Positions 23,650 to 32,252 of a DNA stretch of 64,000 nucleotides are shown here, in pieces; within the stretch, counting starts at the first letter, position 1, and every line of letters begins with the position of its first letter. The notes beneath the pieces were generated by a model that saw only the letters and a program-made list of their open reading frames with translations, did no database searches and was not told the DNA's origin. Source of the DNA: Candidatus Poribacteria bacterium (GTDB lineage Bacteria; Poribacteria; WGA-4E; WGA-3G); NCBI GenBank assembly GCA_028821605.1, contig JAPPFM010000049.1, positions 1-64,000 of the forward strand. Direction: 5' to 3'. A program made the position numbers and the translations under genes.

Positions 23650-26448
23650 TTAAACTGCAAACTCTGTCTGTTCTGCTTCACCCATTGACTGTGAGATGTA
23701 CTGCCACTGGGTTACGAGGTTGTTATAGCGTGATGCGCTTTCCGCATCCCCGCGAGCATCATAGTAAGCGTATAAGACGCGCGCCAAACGCTTTGCGGAT
23801 TCGTAATCGCGCATGGCGCGTGCAACGGCGGTACATCCGGAAATACCGCCGCTTCTCTCTACACTGGACAGATGCCATACCATCCGCAGGCACCCCTCCC
23901 ACGCGGTCATCTCTTCACTGTTATCGCGCTCGGCGTATTCTTCGGGTTTCAGCAGCCGAACTTTACCGCGTGCCGAAAGCAGGACCTTGTCGTGCATAGC
24001 AGCAATGTCCACATCCTTTGCTTTTGAAAGCCCCTCTGCATCACCGTAATTGCCCTCCATGTAGCCGTGCTGCTGGAACCAGGTCAAACAGAACTGACTC
24101 TCTGGATCTAACTCGCCTGTTTCTTTTTCGTGGTAATCGGTGATTTCGTTGTTGATGTGCATGAGGACTTCGCGTATTGGAACAACTTCACCACTGATTC
24201 GTGTTATCTTGCGATAGCGGGAGTAGACCTCCATTCCCGGTCCAATAGCGGCTTGTGCGAGATCAACGGGTCTGATGTTTGCAATGCGCGTGAGTCTATC
24301 AAGTGCGGGCGGCATCTCTTTTTTCAATTCTTGTAGAAATTCATTGCGGGTTATAGCAGGGGCATCTTCGCTGCGTGGACGGCAAACCAAAACAATGGAG
24401 GATGCTAATGCGTTAATACCTGTTTTGAGTGCCTTTGGTTGTTCTGTCCGCATAGGCCAAGTGCCGATTATTTTAAAACCTGCGTTTACGATTGCTATAA
24501 GCATTGTTTCCCATCCTGTGGAGGTTCGCCCATCGCGTTCCTCTTTCTGCTGTTTATAAGCATAGAAAATAGAAGTGGGAAATGTGTCGGAGCAGTGGTT
24601 TCGGATTTTCAGAATTGCCATGCCCAAAAGTTCTTCAAAATGAGCGTTATGGTTTTCAAATCTATATCTGTTGGCAACTATCTCTTCATCTTTAGGAGTC
24701 AGCATACCGGCAAACAGCTCCGGATAGACATTGCGAAGCATGTGCCTCAACCAGACGTAGAAAAAGTCGGATGAATCAGCATAGTGTATGTTATCGTAGT
24801 ACGGTGGATCGGTGACAATAATGGGTCGATCAATAGCATGAACTGTGGTAGTTGCATCTGCTTGATAGACTTCACCTCTGGTTGCGGGGGCTGGTAAATT
24901 TTCAATAACTTTAGCTATCCACTCTACTTGTCCCATCCAGTTTTGTGTTGAAAAAGAAAACGGGTTTGCTTCAACAAAGTCCCATGTCATCGGAATTCCT
25001 TGGCGTGCAAAAACTCCCTCAATTTTCATCCCTGAGTTGTTCCAAACTGTGAAACTGGAATTACCATCGGCGGCCCTACCAATAGCAAGAACAAAATAGT
25101 TTTGCAGTACTTCAGCATATTTCGCTTCTGCCCCATCTTTTATAATCTGATTGTGAACTTCAGGTAACAAACTTTCAAATATGTTCAGGGCATTGATCTG
25201 TCGATCTGTGAAAAGTCTATGCCACTCTGTGAACCCGTAGAGTTGAACGCTGATGCTTCTCGCTTGTTCGGGTAGTTTTCCTCTCGGTCGCCACGCGGGT
25301 TCAGCATCCTCGGCGGCTTGGATATGTGCTTCAGTGGGGGACAAGAACAATTTCCTATGTTCACCATCAGCAACTATAGTTGTCATTATCTTATCTATGT
25401 TACCTGCTTTTCCCTGTTCCCGGATATAAGGTAATTTAACTGCACTACCGCAAACGATGCAGAAAGCACCGTTTTTGTTTACGGTACCGTCTTGTGGTAC
25501 TCCACCACTATGATCCTGAACAACAAATGAAATTGTGTTTGATTCTCTGTCAACAACGGATTTAATCCAATGTTCATTGCCTTTCTTTTTTGATAACTGA
25601 AATGTCTTTACCAAAGGCATTTGGAGTCCACAAGCTGGATTGATACACGGCACGGTGCGTGCCCATAACCATGCGACTGCGGTTGCAGTAGTGCCGTCTG
25701 GTAACTGAACGTCCGGATATAGATGTCCAATGCGTTTGTGTGCCTCTTCGCGCATCCATGCACCGTAGTAGCGGATGTCAGCTGCCAAACCTGCAGTGCC
25801 TTTCCACGGTATGCGCCTTCTCTTTCTACCTGTGCCGGTGAACATTCCCAACGGATCGGCATCGGGATTGACAGGATTCTGGTCATGGAACTTCGGCGGC
25901 AGTTCAATCATTGCCTTGTTGAGTAGGACAGCCAGCGGATTCAGATCGGAAGCGCGGGCGCGTAATCCGAGGCGTTGTGCCTCAAGCGGGATGGAACCAC
26001 CGCCACAAAACGGGTCATAGACAGCGGGACAGTGGTCATGAAGATATTGTAGGACAGTCTTTGGATCATTCTTAAATCTGTTATGAAACGAAACTAAATT
26101 TTCTCCATTATTGCGCGCGACAGAGAAAGCGATTTCATAACGTGCCTCCGCTAACAGGTTTTCGTCGTTGCTATTTTGCCAGATCACGAGTCGCTTAATG
26201 ATATTGTGAAGACGGTTACGTTCGGCGTTCTGCTCGGATTCGGTTGGGAATTCGTCTTTGCATTCGGAGGGATCGTCTACCATACTGGCGAAGATGACTG
26301 CGCGACATGCCGCCAGAGGACGACGTGCCCAATAGCGGTGCAGGGTTGAGGGGTGTCCATGTGTGAGTGATGCGTCTTTTGCTGACTCTACATTGATGGC
26401 TTGGAGGGGTATATTGACCTCAATGAGTTTTTTTCGGTAATTGGGCAT
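23650..26448 (-). CDS. DUF1156/COG1743 zinc-ribbon DNA adenine methyltransferase
   Basis: 932 residues. It opens with the DUF1156 signature (IEVNIPLQAINVESAKDAS, then HPSTLHRYWARRPLAACRA). The SAM motif I is AVYDPFCGGGSIPLEA (residues 143-156) and catalytic motif IV is VTDPPYYDNIHYADS (DPPY at 547-550), about 400 residues apart. A zinc ribbon lies between: C268-x4-C273 and C330-x2-C333. The family is predicted to modify adenine in DNA and is known to co-occur with DUF499 ATPases in defence islands, as here. The 13 bp gap to the upstream unknown gene supports one operon. Confidence 0.88.
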   Translation of the reverse strand: MPNYRKKLIEVNIPLQAINVESAKDASLTHGHPSTLHRYWARRPLAACRAVIFASMVDDPSECKDEFPTESEQNAERNRLHNIIKRLVIWQNSNDENLLAEARYEIAFSVARNNGENLVSFHNRFKNDPKTVLQYLHDHCPAVYDPFCGGGSIPLEAQRLGLRARASDLNPLAVLLNKAMIELPPKFHDQNPVNPDADPLGMFTGTGRKRRRIPWKGTAGLAADIRYYGAWMREEAHKRIGHLYPDVQLPDGTTATAVAWLWARTVPCINPACGLQMPLVKTFQLSKKKGNEHWIKSVVDRESNTISFVVQDHSGGVPQDGTVNKNGAFCIVCGSAVKLPYIREQGKAGNIDKIMTTIVADGEHRKLFLSPTEAHIQAAEDAEPAWRPRGKLPEQARSISVQLYGFTEWHRLFTDRQINALNIFESLLPEVHNQIIKDGAEAKYAEVLQNYFVLAIGRAADGNSSFTVWNNSGMKIEGVFARQGIPMTWDFVEANPFSFSTQNWMGQVEWIAKVIENLPAPATRGEVYQADATTTVHAIDRPIIVTDPPYYDNIHYADSSDFFYVWLRHMLRNVYPELFAGMLTPKDEEIVANRYRFENHNAHFEELLGMAILKIRNHCSDTFPTSIFYAYKQQKEERDGRTSTGWETMLIAIVNAGFKIIGTWPMRTEQPKALKTGINALASSIVLVCRPRSEDAPAITRNEFLQELKKEMPPALDRLTRIANIRPVDLAQAAIGPGMEVYSRYRKITRISGEVVPIREVLMHINNEITDYHEKETGELDPESQFCLTWFQQHGYMEGNYGDAEGLSKAKDVDIAAMHDKVLLSARGKVRLLKPEEYAERDNSEEMTAWEGCLRMVWHLSSVERSGGISGCTAVARAMRDYESAKRLARVLYAYYDARGDAESASRYNNLVTQWQYISQSMGEAEQTEFAV

Positions 26449-26461
26449 ATTTAGGCTGTTC

Positions 26462-27142
26462 TCACTGCTGTGCAGGCGAAGACCTTTCTACTTTTTCAGT
26501 GTTTTGAAGTTCTGGGTGTGCTTGCCTGAGCGTTCCAAGGTTGGGTGCTCTGGCAGCGGCGATGAACACTTGTTTGAGTTCTTGCAAATCCTCTATCCTT
26601 TGAATGGCGGGGGTTAACTCTTCTATTATGTCGTTACCGAGTTGTAGGTAGATTAATGCTCGGATATCCCCGATGATGCGTTCTCTGGTATGTTCTTCAC
26701 TATTGAGGACCCGTTCAATGAGTGCGGTATATGCAGCAAAAATCCAATCCTGCATGAAGGCGGCAAGTCCCATCAACTTTTTGATGATTTGCCAATCAGC
26801 AATATTTTGGAGAGATGTTTTTAGGGCTTGCTCGTCCCGAAGTTGGTATCGGTCTTTGAGCATTTCAAGGATGATACCAATAGCGAAATCTCTTTTCCCG
26901 CCTTCGTGATTCCACTTTTGAATGAGATCTTTACATGTTCGCTCAAGCAATTCGTCAAAGGCAGTATTGAAGTAGTTATCAATGGTGATCATGAAAAACC
27001 CGCGGTCGTTCTCTGATGGCCGGTTGAGTGTCATCCGTTGCATCTCTTCTTGTGTTCTTCCACGCTGTTGGAGGTCTTGTTCAAGCCATCGCTCCATTCC
27101 TTTTTGCAGGTTTTTGTTCAATATCTCCATTTCTTCAAACAT
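26462..27142 (-). CDS. Unknown helical protein between DUF499 ATPase and DUF1156 methyltransferase
   Basis: 226 residues; AGGAG lies directly before the ATG. The N-terminal half is helical and charged (NLQKGMERWLEQDLQQRG, DRGFFMITIDNYFNTAFDELLER). Of note, the C-terminus IIEELTPAIQRIEDLQELKQ, then VFIAAARAPNLGTLRQ, resembles the tail of Rpn-type PD-(D/E)XK proteins and the tail of the adjacent remnant (27208-27468), which has LTPALQNINDLERLQQ. No catalytic motif is visible. By position it may be a third component of the putative defence operon. I do not recognise a named family. Confidence 0.65.
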   Translation of the reverse strand: MFEEMEILNKNLQKGMERWLEQDLQQRGRTQEEMQRMTLNRPSENDRGFFMITIDNYFNTAFDELLERTCKDLIQKWNHEGGKRDFAIGIILEMLKDRYQLRDEQALKTSLQNIADWQIIKKLMGLAAFMQDWIFAAYTALIERVLNSEEHTRERIIGDIRALIYLQLGNDIIEELTPAIQRIEDLQELKQVFIAAARAPNLGTLRQAHPELQNTEKVERSSPAQQ

Positions 27143-27207
27143 GATGTTCTCCTGTACTGTTAGGGTGTTAATAGGCGCGGCCCCTGTTTCTAACGCCTTC
27201 CTAACTG

Positions 27208-27468
27208 CTATTCGTGCAGCATTTGCGCGAAGTCTTCAAGGTTTTGCATCTCGGGTACTGCGACTAGCAACTGTTGAAGACGTTCCAAATCATTAATGTT
27301 CTGAAGGGCAGGTGTCAAGGCACTTACCTGCTCTGTATGGAAGCGCTTTTTAAGCAAAGCCAGAGTATTTTCGATGGTATTTTCTCTGAGAATTCTTTCG
27401 CGTTGGCGTTGTTAACCTTCAGATTCTCGCATAAGTTCCTCCGGTATGAGTCGGTCAAACAACTCAGT
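27208..27468 (-). pseudogene. C-terminal remnant of an Rpn-family (PD-(D/E)XK) transposase-like nuclease
   Basis: On the minus strand one frame reads ELFDRLIPEELMRESEG, a stop (TAA at 27412-27414), then QRQRERILRENTIENT, LALLKKRFHTEQVS, LTPALQNINDLERLQQLLVA and ends at a TAG at 27208. This is the typical end of recombination-promoting nuclease/putative transposase proteins. The catalytic N-terminal part is missing and the frame is broken by an in-frame stop that a single base change from CAA could create. It lies between the DUF499 and middle genes of the defence-like operon. Confidence 0.6.
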
Positions 27469-27483
27469 GCTACAAGTGATACG

Positions 27484-27546
27484 TGCTACAGACTGACAGT
27501 CTATGCTATAAAGAGGATACACAGACTGACAGTCTATGCTACAAAA
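27484..27546. repeat. Two direct copies of a hairpin repeat
   Basis: ACAGACTGACAGTCTATGCT occurs twice about 40 bp apart, each containing the inverted pair AGACT/AGTCT around GAC. Related hairpin repeats (CAGGCTAACAGCCT, then GCTACAA) occur near 9187 and 61905. The repeat sits between the DUF499 stop and the Rpn remnant. Confidence 0.6.
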
Positions 27547-27557
27547 ACTACAGACTT

Positions 27558-30500
27558 TTAGTCGCTCTTGAATTCGGCGTTGAGGTGTTCGCTGTTTTGC
27601 TTGACGGCGCGGGTGGTATTTTCGGAAAAGCCGTCTGATTTGTTGGCAGTAATGGTAATTTCAATTTTCACATTTCCGCCATCTGCTTGTAGGGTTCGGG
27701 CAATCTCGTCTTGAATGATGTCAATCTCATCGCCGAAAGGCAGTTCTAACTGCAGTGCCTTGGTAACAATAACGTGCGTAGGTCCTTTTGCTTGTGGCGG
27801 TTCGACCACAACGCCGGTTGAGTCGTCTCCTGTTTGTTTCTCTGGGTCTGGTGCTGATTCGGGAGCATCAGGTTTCTTCTGTTTATTTTTTTCCTCCTTG
27901 AGTAACTTTGCCAACTCAGGGGTTATGAGGACTGCGGGGGTACCTTTATCTATTCGGGGTCCACCGATCTGTTCTTCAAAACGGAAGTTGGGGTAGTCGC
28001 CATCGTGATACGCACTGGCGTATCCGAAGCTGCCTGCTTCTATTCCGTCTCTAATGCACGTTGCTAAGACGTTCTGGTCTTTCAGTCGTGGCATGTAGAC
28101 GTTTTGCGCCATCAGTTCCCAGAGCGCGTCTATTTCAATGTGATCTTGGTAGGTATCACTACTCCAAATGTATTGCTGCAATTTTCCTGCGAAGATTTCA
28201 GGGGCTATTTTCGTGACAATTGTGTCGTCGTCAATGAATTTGTCCCTTAGGCGTTTCATAATCCTGCCATCTTCGGGTTTTGTCTCAGCGATAGAGAAAT
28301 CATAGACATTATTTCGCGGGTCCGCTTGGGAGGGTGCAAGCGCCCACCGATATGCTTTGAAGATCGTGGCTGTTACCGCATCTTCAGCGGATTCGAGATT
28401 TCCCTTTGTCTGATCCAATCTTTCACCTTCAAGGTTACTGAGTGCCCCGTGCAGGTCGTCTCCGGTCATGATGGAATTCCATGCGAGATAGTTTTTGACA
28501 AGATTTCTAAGGTCCCGGATGTCGTCTCGCCGCGCTGCGATGAAGAGAAGCGTGTTCCTGAAAGTGCGCTGTATCCCATCGTTGATATATCTGAGAATTT
28601 TGAGTGCGTTCTCGTGTGCTTTATCGTCTTCCTTTTCGCGGCTCGGTAGGGATTCTTTCGGATGAAGAATGACGTACTGAAGGGTTTCCGAATCTTTTAC
28701 GAGGCCTGGAGATGTCGGGCAGACCTGCACGCTCGGATCGCGTCCGATTGCCCTTTCCAACCGTGAAACAATCTCACTGTAAATATCTTCTTCGGTGTAC
28801 TCTGTAGCCCGATCTATAGCAACCTTGTTAAGATTTTCTTGGGTATGGAAGTAATATCTATCGTCAAGATTATAGAGAAAATAGAGGTTACCGGTCATTC
28901 TGCTAAGAGCATCGTTGTAAACTGAAACACCTTGTCCGGGTTCAACCACCCCGAGGTGAATCTGACGGGTTGTGATCCCTTTGACCGCGCGCCCGGTTGC
29001 ACTCCCAAGGAACACGGTGCGGGCTATTCGTCTCGCCCCGCTGCCCACTTCAATGAAACTTTGAGATTTCTGATCGATCTGGTCGGTGCGGGAACCGTGG
29101 CTGTCCACCTCTTTTACGACTGGATCCCAATTCCCACCGGACTTCGCAAGCAGTCTTGTGAATTCATCAGCGAGTGCGGGATCATCCAAGGTGAGGTTTG
29201 CTGGCATTATCAAGAGGGACGGGTCCTGTTCTTGGTAAAGGCGAGAAATGCAGGTTGCCATGATGCGCAGTACGCCCCGGGTACGCTGAAATCCAGGAAT
29301 TACAGCCCAGTCTTCAAAGAGTCGATCAAATACTTCTGGGTGGATTGGATAGCAGTCTTTCATGCGCTGCAAGTAGTGCTGATCACTGACATTGTCAGGG
29401 TATTCACCGCGCGAGTTCTGATACATCTTTCGGAACGCTTCGCAGGTCAGATCTCGTTCAGTCTCGTCAATTACACTACCGAACAACCGTCTGCGCACCA
29501 CCTCAAATGCATTGTCAACTTCTAAGGGAATGGAGACAGCATCAATCCGTTCAAGGATAGACTCAAGGGTGTCAAGAACAGTTATCCCACCTTCTCCACC
29601 TGCTTGCACCTGTCCCTCTGGCAACGTAGCGACAAGCGTAACATTTTGAGATCTGTTTACGGACTCTGTGAGGGTCTGAAAGAAGGTATAGATACTCTCT
29701 TGTGTGACACCTTGTACATTACGGACATAAGCGACCAGTTCATCTATTAAGATGACAGAGGGGCCGACGTATTCAAAAAGTTCGTCCAACTGCTTTCCAC
29801 CGGGCGCACTCCCTTCCCGGGCAGCTTTACCGATTATGTTATAGGCATCTTGTCCGCCGAGTTGATCCGCCATCATCCCCCAAAGTGTATTGAGCGGGTC
29901 TCCCTGTTTGGTTTCATCTGCATCGGTCGTCGAAAGATAGGTGCCGACGAGAACAGAAACATTGGCATCAAGCGGCGTGTCAGGATCCCATTCTGCTTCC
30001 TCCAGGATATCATCTATTTCTTCCCGGAGCCGCGCGGACTTACCCTCCGTTGGAAGTTCTCTTAGGATATTTATCCCAGTAACGAGATGATAGAGAGCAA
30101 TAAGACTATGCGTTTTTCCACCGCCGAAACCGGTTTTGAGTTGGATAACAGGGTCACTACTTTTGCCACCGAGCCGCTTTAAAGTATTGACTAATAATTC
30201 TCGAAGTCCAGGGGTGATATAGGTTTGATCGAAAAAGGTGTCGGTTTCACCGTATTCTGGAGTCTTCGCTCTTCCCTCAAAAACCTCTTGGAGGTCCGCG
30301 GCGAATTCTGACTTCCGGAAAGTGCCTTCAATAACGTCGGTGTTGGGACGTATGACCTCGCGCCACGGAGTGAGGTCCGTTACCTTTCTGCGTGGTAGTA
30401 TCGGTTTTACCTTTGCAGTTGGTGCTGCATTGGCTAACAACTTGTCGCGGATGGCTTCGACTTTTTGTTTTTGTTCAGGGACATTGATTTGTCCCAGTAT

Positions 30501-30860
30501 ATCGGCAATTTCGTGAAGCCGAGCCAAGGCGTACCCTGAAGTGAGGTCTTCTGTTTCGGTGTGAAAAGTGTTATTTCTCGCCTCAGTTATTATGCCGACA
30601 GCACTGCGAACATCCCGATCTGGATCGAAGCGTTGTTTAAAGGCATCGTGCCAGTACTTTCTGAAGATATGTGGGAAGTCACCAAAGTCTATATCCGCTT
30701 CATTTTGAAATTGATCTTCTGGTGATAAGCCTTGCACCGTTTTTAGGTTTCTAAGAATAAACGGGCGCATGGCATCGCAATAGATGTTGAGTGCTTGGTA
30801 AAGTGCGTCTTGGTTTGGGCGTTTGGGCGAATTCACGTGCTTGAAGTTCCTTTTCACCAA
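27558..30860 (-). CDS. DUF499/COG1483 AAA+ ATPase with N-terminal HEPN-like domain
   Basis: 1100 residues. The N-terminal 130 residues look like a Swt1-type HEPN domain, with the RNase motif R-x4-H in EARNNTFH (R95, H100). The ATPase core has Walker A TGFGGGKTHS (244-253) and Walker B VILIDELVAYV, with SVNRSQNVTLVATLPEG after it. A proline-rich linker near residue 1000 leads to a small C-terminal beta domain. The start is TTG at 30860 or GTG one codon later. It heads the operon with a DUF1156 methyltransferase. This pairing is known from defence islands; action on foreign DNA or RNA is inferred. Confidence 0.87.
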   Translation of the reverse strand: MVKRNFKHVNSPKRPNQDALYQALNIYCDAMRPFILRNLKTVQGLSPEDQFQNEADIDFGDFPHIFRKYWHDAFKQRFDPDRDVRSAVGIITEARNNTFHTETEDLTSGYALARLHEIADILGQINVPEQKQKVEAIRDKLLANAAPTAKVKPILPRRKVTDLTPWREVIRPNTDVIEGTFRKSEFAADLQEVFEGRAKTPEYGETDTFFDQTYITPGLRELLVNTLKRLGGKSSDPVIQLKTGFGGGKTHSLIALYHLVTGINILRELPTEGKSARLREEIDDILEEAEWDPDTPLDANVSVLVGTYLSTTDADETKQGDPLNTLWGMMADQLGGQDAYNIIGKAAREGSAPGGKQLDELFEYVGPSVILIDELVAYVRNVQGVTQESIYTFFQTLTESVNRSQNVTLVATLPEGQVQAGGEGGITVLDTLESILERIDAVSIPLEVDNAFEVVRRRLFGSVIDETERDLTCEAFRKMYQNSRGEYPDNVSDQHYLQRMKDCYPIHPEVFDRLFEDWAVIPGFQRTRGVLRIMATCISRLYQEQDPSLLIMPANLTLDDPALADEFTRLLAKSGGNWDPVVKEVDSHGSRTDQIDQKSQSFIEVGSGARRIARTVFLGSATGRAVKGITTRQIHLGVVEPGQGVSVYNDALSRMTGNLYFLYNLDDRYYFHTQENLNKVAIDRATEYTEEDIYSEIVSRLERAIGRDPSVQVCPTSPGLVKDSETLQYVILHPKESLPSREKEDDKAHENALKILRYINDGIQRTFRNTLLFIAARRDDIRDLRNLVKNYLAWNSIMTGDDLHGALSNLEGERLDQTKGNLESAEDAVTATIFKAYRWALAPSQADPRNNVYDFSIAETKPEDGRIMKRLRDKFIDDDTIVTKIAPEIFAGKLQQYIWSSDTYQDHIEIDALWELMAQNVYMPRLKDQNVLATCIRDGIEAGSFGYASAYHDGDYPNFRFEEQIGGPRIDKGTPAVLITPELAKLLKEEKNKQKKPDAPESAPDPEKQTGDDSTGVVVEPPQAKGPTHVIVTKALQLELPFGDEIDIIQDEIARTLQADGGNVKIEITITANKSDGFSENTTRAVKQNSEHLNAEFKSD

Positions 30861-31323
30861 TTTTCTGATTTGGAAGTATAACAGGTTTTCAGTTTTAAGT
30901 CAAACGTGATAATTAATTCATCCAGGGCTATTTATGGTAGACTTTAGAATTACTTTGACATTGTGATTAGCACATTTGTGGGCACCCACAAGGGGTGCCC
31001 CTACAAGATATAAACTGAAAAAAAATTACACTGGTGGAAATTTCGCGATTTTTTCCCGATGCTGCACCTTTTCAGCCTTAAAATTCGTCTTTAATAATAG
31101 AGGGTATAAAGTGTATCGCATTGCTTAATTTTACAAGACTTGATATTAGATTCAGTCTTTTGTGTGGTAAAGTCCACAACTAACTGTACACTGGAGAGGT
31201 GGCGAGGTTACCGGTTTCCTTCTCCAGTAACGGGCGGGGATGCCCCTGCGCCTATAGAATTACCGACATATTTATTGAAACTTGATATCTGGTTGGTTGA
31301 ATATAAGGAGGTTAAACTCAAAA
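30861..31323. other. 463 bp spacer at operon divergence, with repeats
   Basis: Holds the start regions of two divergent operons. It contains the REP-like hairpin GGGCACCC-ACAA-GGGGTGCCC with CTAC after it (30981-31005), a G/C hairpin near 31232-31246 (GGGCGGGGATGCCCC) and the first copy of a 23-base direct repeat at 31259-31281. AAGGAGG sits 12 bases before the ATG at 31324. No gene is supported here. Confidence 0.6.
31259..31281 (+). repeat. 23-base direct repeat, copy 1, upstream of secreted protein
   Basis: ATTACCGACATATTT plus ATTGAAAC, identical to 32086-32108. Both copies precede genes of the surface-protein island, 42 and 144 bases before their starts. Possible shared control element or repeat remnant. 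Confidence 0.6.
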
Positions 31324-32016
31324 ATGAAAAGCAGATATGTACTTTTGGCAGTGTGCGCTATCGGATTCCTTCTTACGGCACAATTTGCCACTGCCGTAGA
31401 TAAAATCGAAGGTCCTTGGTATTGGATGATCACCGAAAGTCCCGCCGGTGGAGGTGGTGCTGCCGTAACGGATGTTGACGGCATCAAGGACGCAACGAAG
31501 GGTAAACTGACCGAGGAAGACGTTGCCAAAGAAGGCATTACAAAGAATATCCTGAAGGTCAAGTTTGCCGAAAATTACAAATGGACCGAGGGAGAAATCA
31601 CGCCAGTCGGGGGCAACAACATCAATGACACGCTCGTAAAGATTAAGTTGGGTCCCGGTGGCGATGTCAATGACCACTGCTCCTACGCCGTAATTAACGC
31701 TGTATCAAAGGTTACGAAAAAAGGCGTTGAAGCTAAGGTCGGTAGTGATGATTCTGTCAAGGTCTGGATGAACGGCAAAGAGGTCTGGAAAAACCCTGTC
31801 AATCGCGGTGCTGGTGATTTTCAGGACACATTTGAGGTGGACTTGAAAAAAGGCGATAACGTTTTCATGGTTAAAGTCTGTGAGCGCGGTGGCGGTTGGA
31901 GCATGTTCGCCGGTATTGACGCAGATTTGGACTACAACCTGAAGTTCAAAGGACTTCCCGTTGAACCTGCTGGCAAATTAGCGACGCAGTGGGCAGCAGT
32001 TAAAAGTTCTTACTAA
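31324..32016 (+). CDS. Secreted carbohydrate-binding-like protein with C-terminal tail motif
   Basis: 230 residues from the ATG at 31324, chosen for the AAGGAGG upstream. Signal peptide: MKSRYVLLAVCAIGFLLTAQFATA. The C-terminal half has GSDDSVKVWMNGKEVWKNPVNRG, VDLKKGDNVFMVKVCERGG and WSMFAGI. This is the pattern of a beta-sandwich sugar-binding module (GBD-like/PA14-like) found attached to glycosidases, but no catalytic domain is present. The N-terminal 90 residues are unrecognised. It ends in GKLATQWAAVKSSY, the shared tail with A after the tryptophan. It is the first gene of the island that leads to the sigma-factor operon. Confidence 0.75.
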   Translation: MKSRYVLLAVCAIGFLLTAQFATAVDKIEGPWYWMITESPAGGGGAAVTDVDGIKDATKGKLTEEDVAKEGITKNILKVKFAENYKWTEGEITPVGGNNINDTLVKIKLGPGGDVNDHCSYAVINAVSKVTKKGVEAKVGSDDSVKVWMNGKEVWKNPVNRGAGDFQDTFEVDLKKGDNVFMVKVCERGGGWSMFAGIDADLDYNLKFKGLPVEPAGKLATQWAAVKSSY

Positions 32017-32022
32017 GTTGGT

Positions 32023-32082
32023 GTTTTAACCGGTATTACCGTTCCGGTATTTGTGACTCGGAATTGTTTTATCGGTTAAAAC
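32023..32082. repeat. Inverted repeat (10 bp arms)
   Basis: GTTTTAACCG (32023-32032) and CGGTTAAAAC (32073-32082) are perfect inverted arms around 40 bases that contain CCGGTATTACCGTTCCGGTA. They follow the stop of the gene at 31324 and may end its transcript, though no T-run follows. Confidence 0.5.
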
Positions 32083-32085
32083 CGC

Positions 32086-32108
32086 ATTACCGACATATTT
32101 ATTGAAAC
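32086..32108 (+). repeat. 23-base direct repeat, copy 2
   Basis: Identical to 31259-31281 over ATTACCGACATATTT plus ATTGAAAC. It lies 144 bases before the thioredoxin-fold gene. Confidence 0.6.
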
Positions 32109-32252
32109 GGCATGAAGCCGCGCTTACCATGGTTAGAGGCTAACGAAAAAATGGTAGATTTTCTTGATGATGTGCTGTACTATCTCTTAAACTGAGGGGA
32201 AATGTCCAATATAACTGTTTGACGAACATTAAAAAAAGAAGAGGACAATCAA

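Noticed and set aside
31140-31403. Plus-strand 87-residue frame upstream of the island
   Set aside because: It runs through repeats and the 5' end of the secreted-protein gene in another frame, without a ribosome-binding site.
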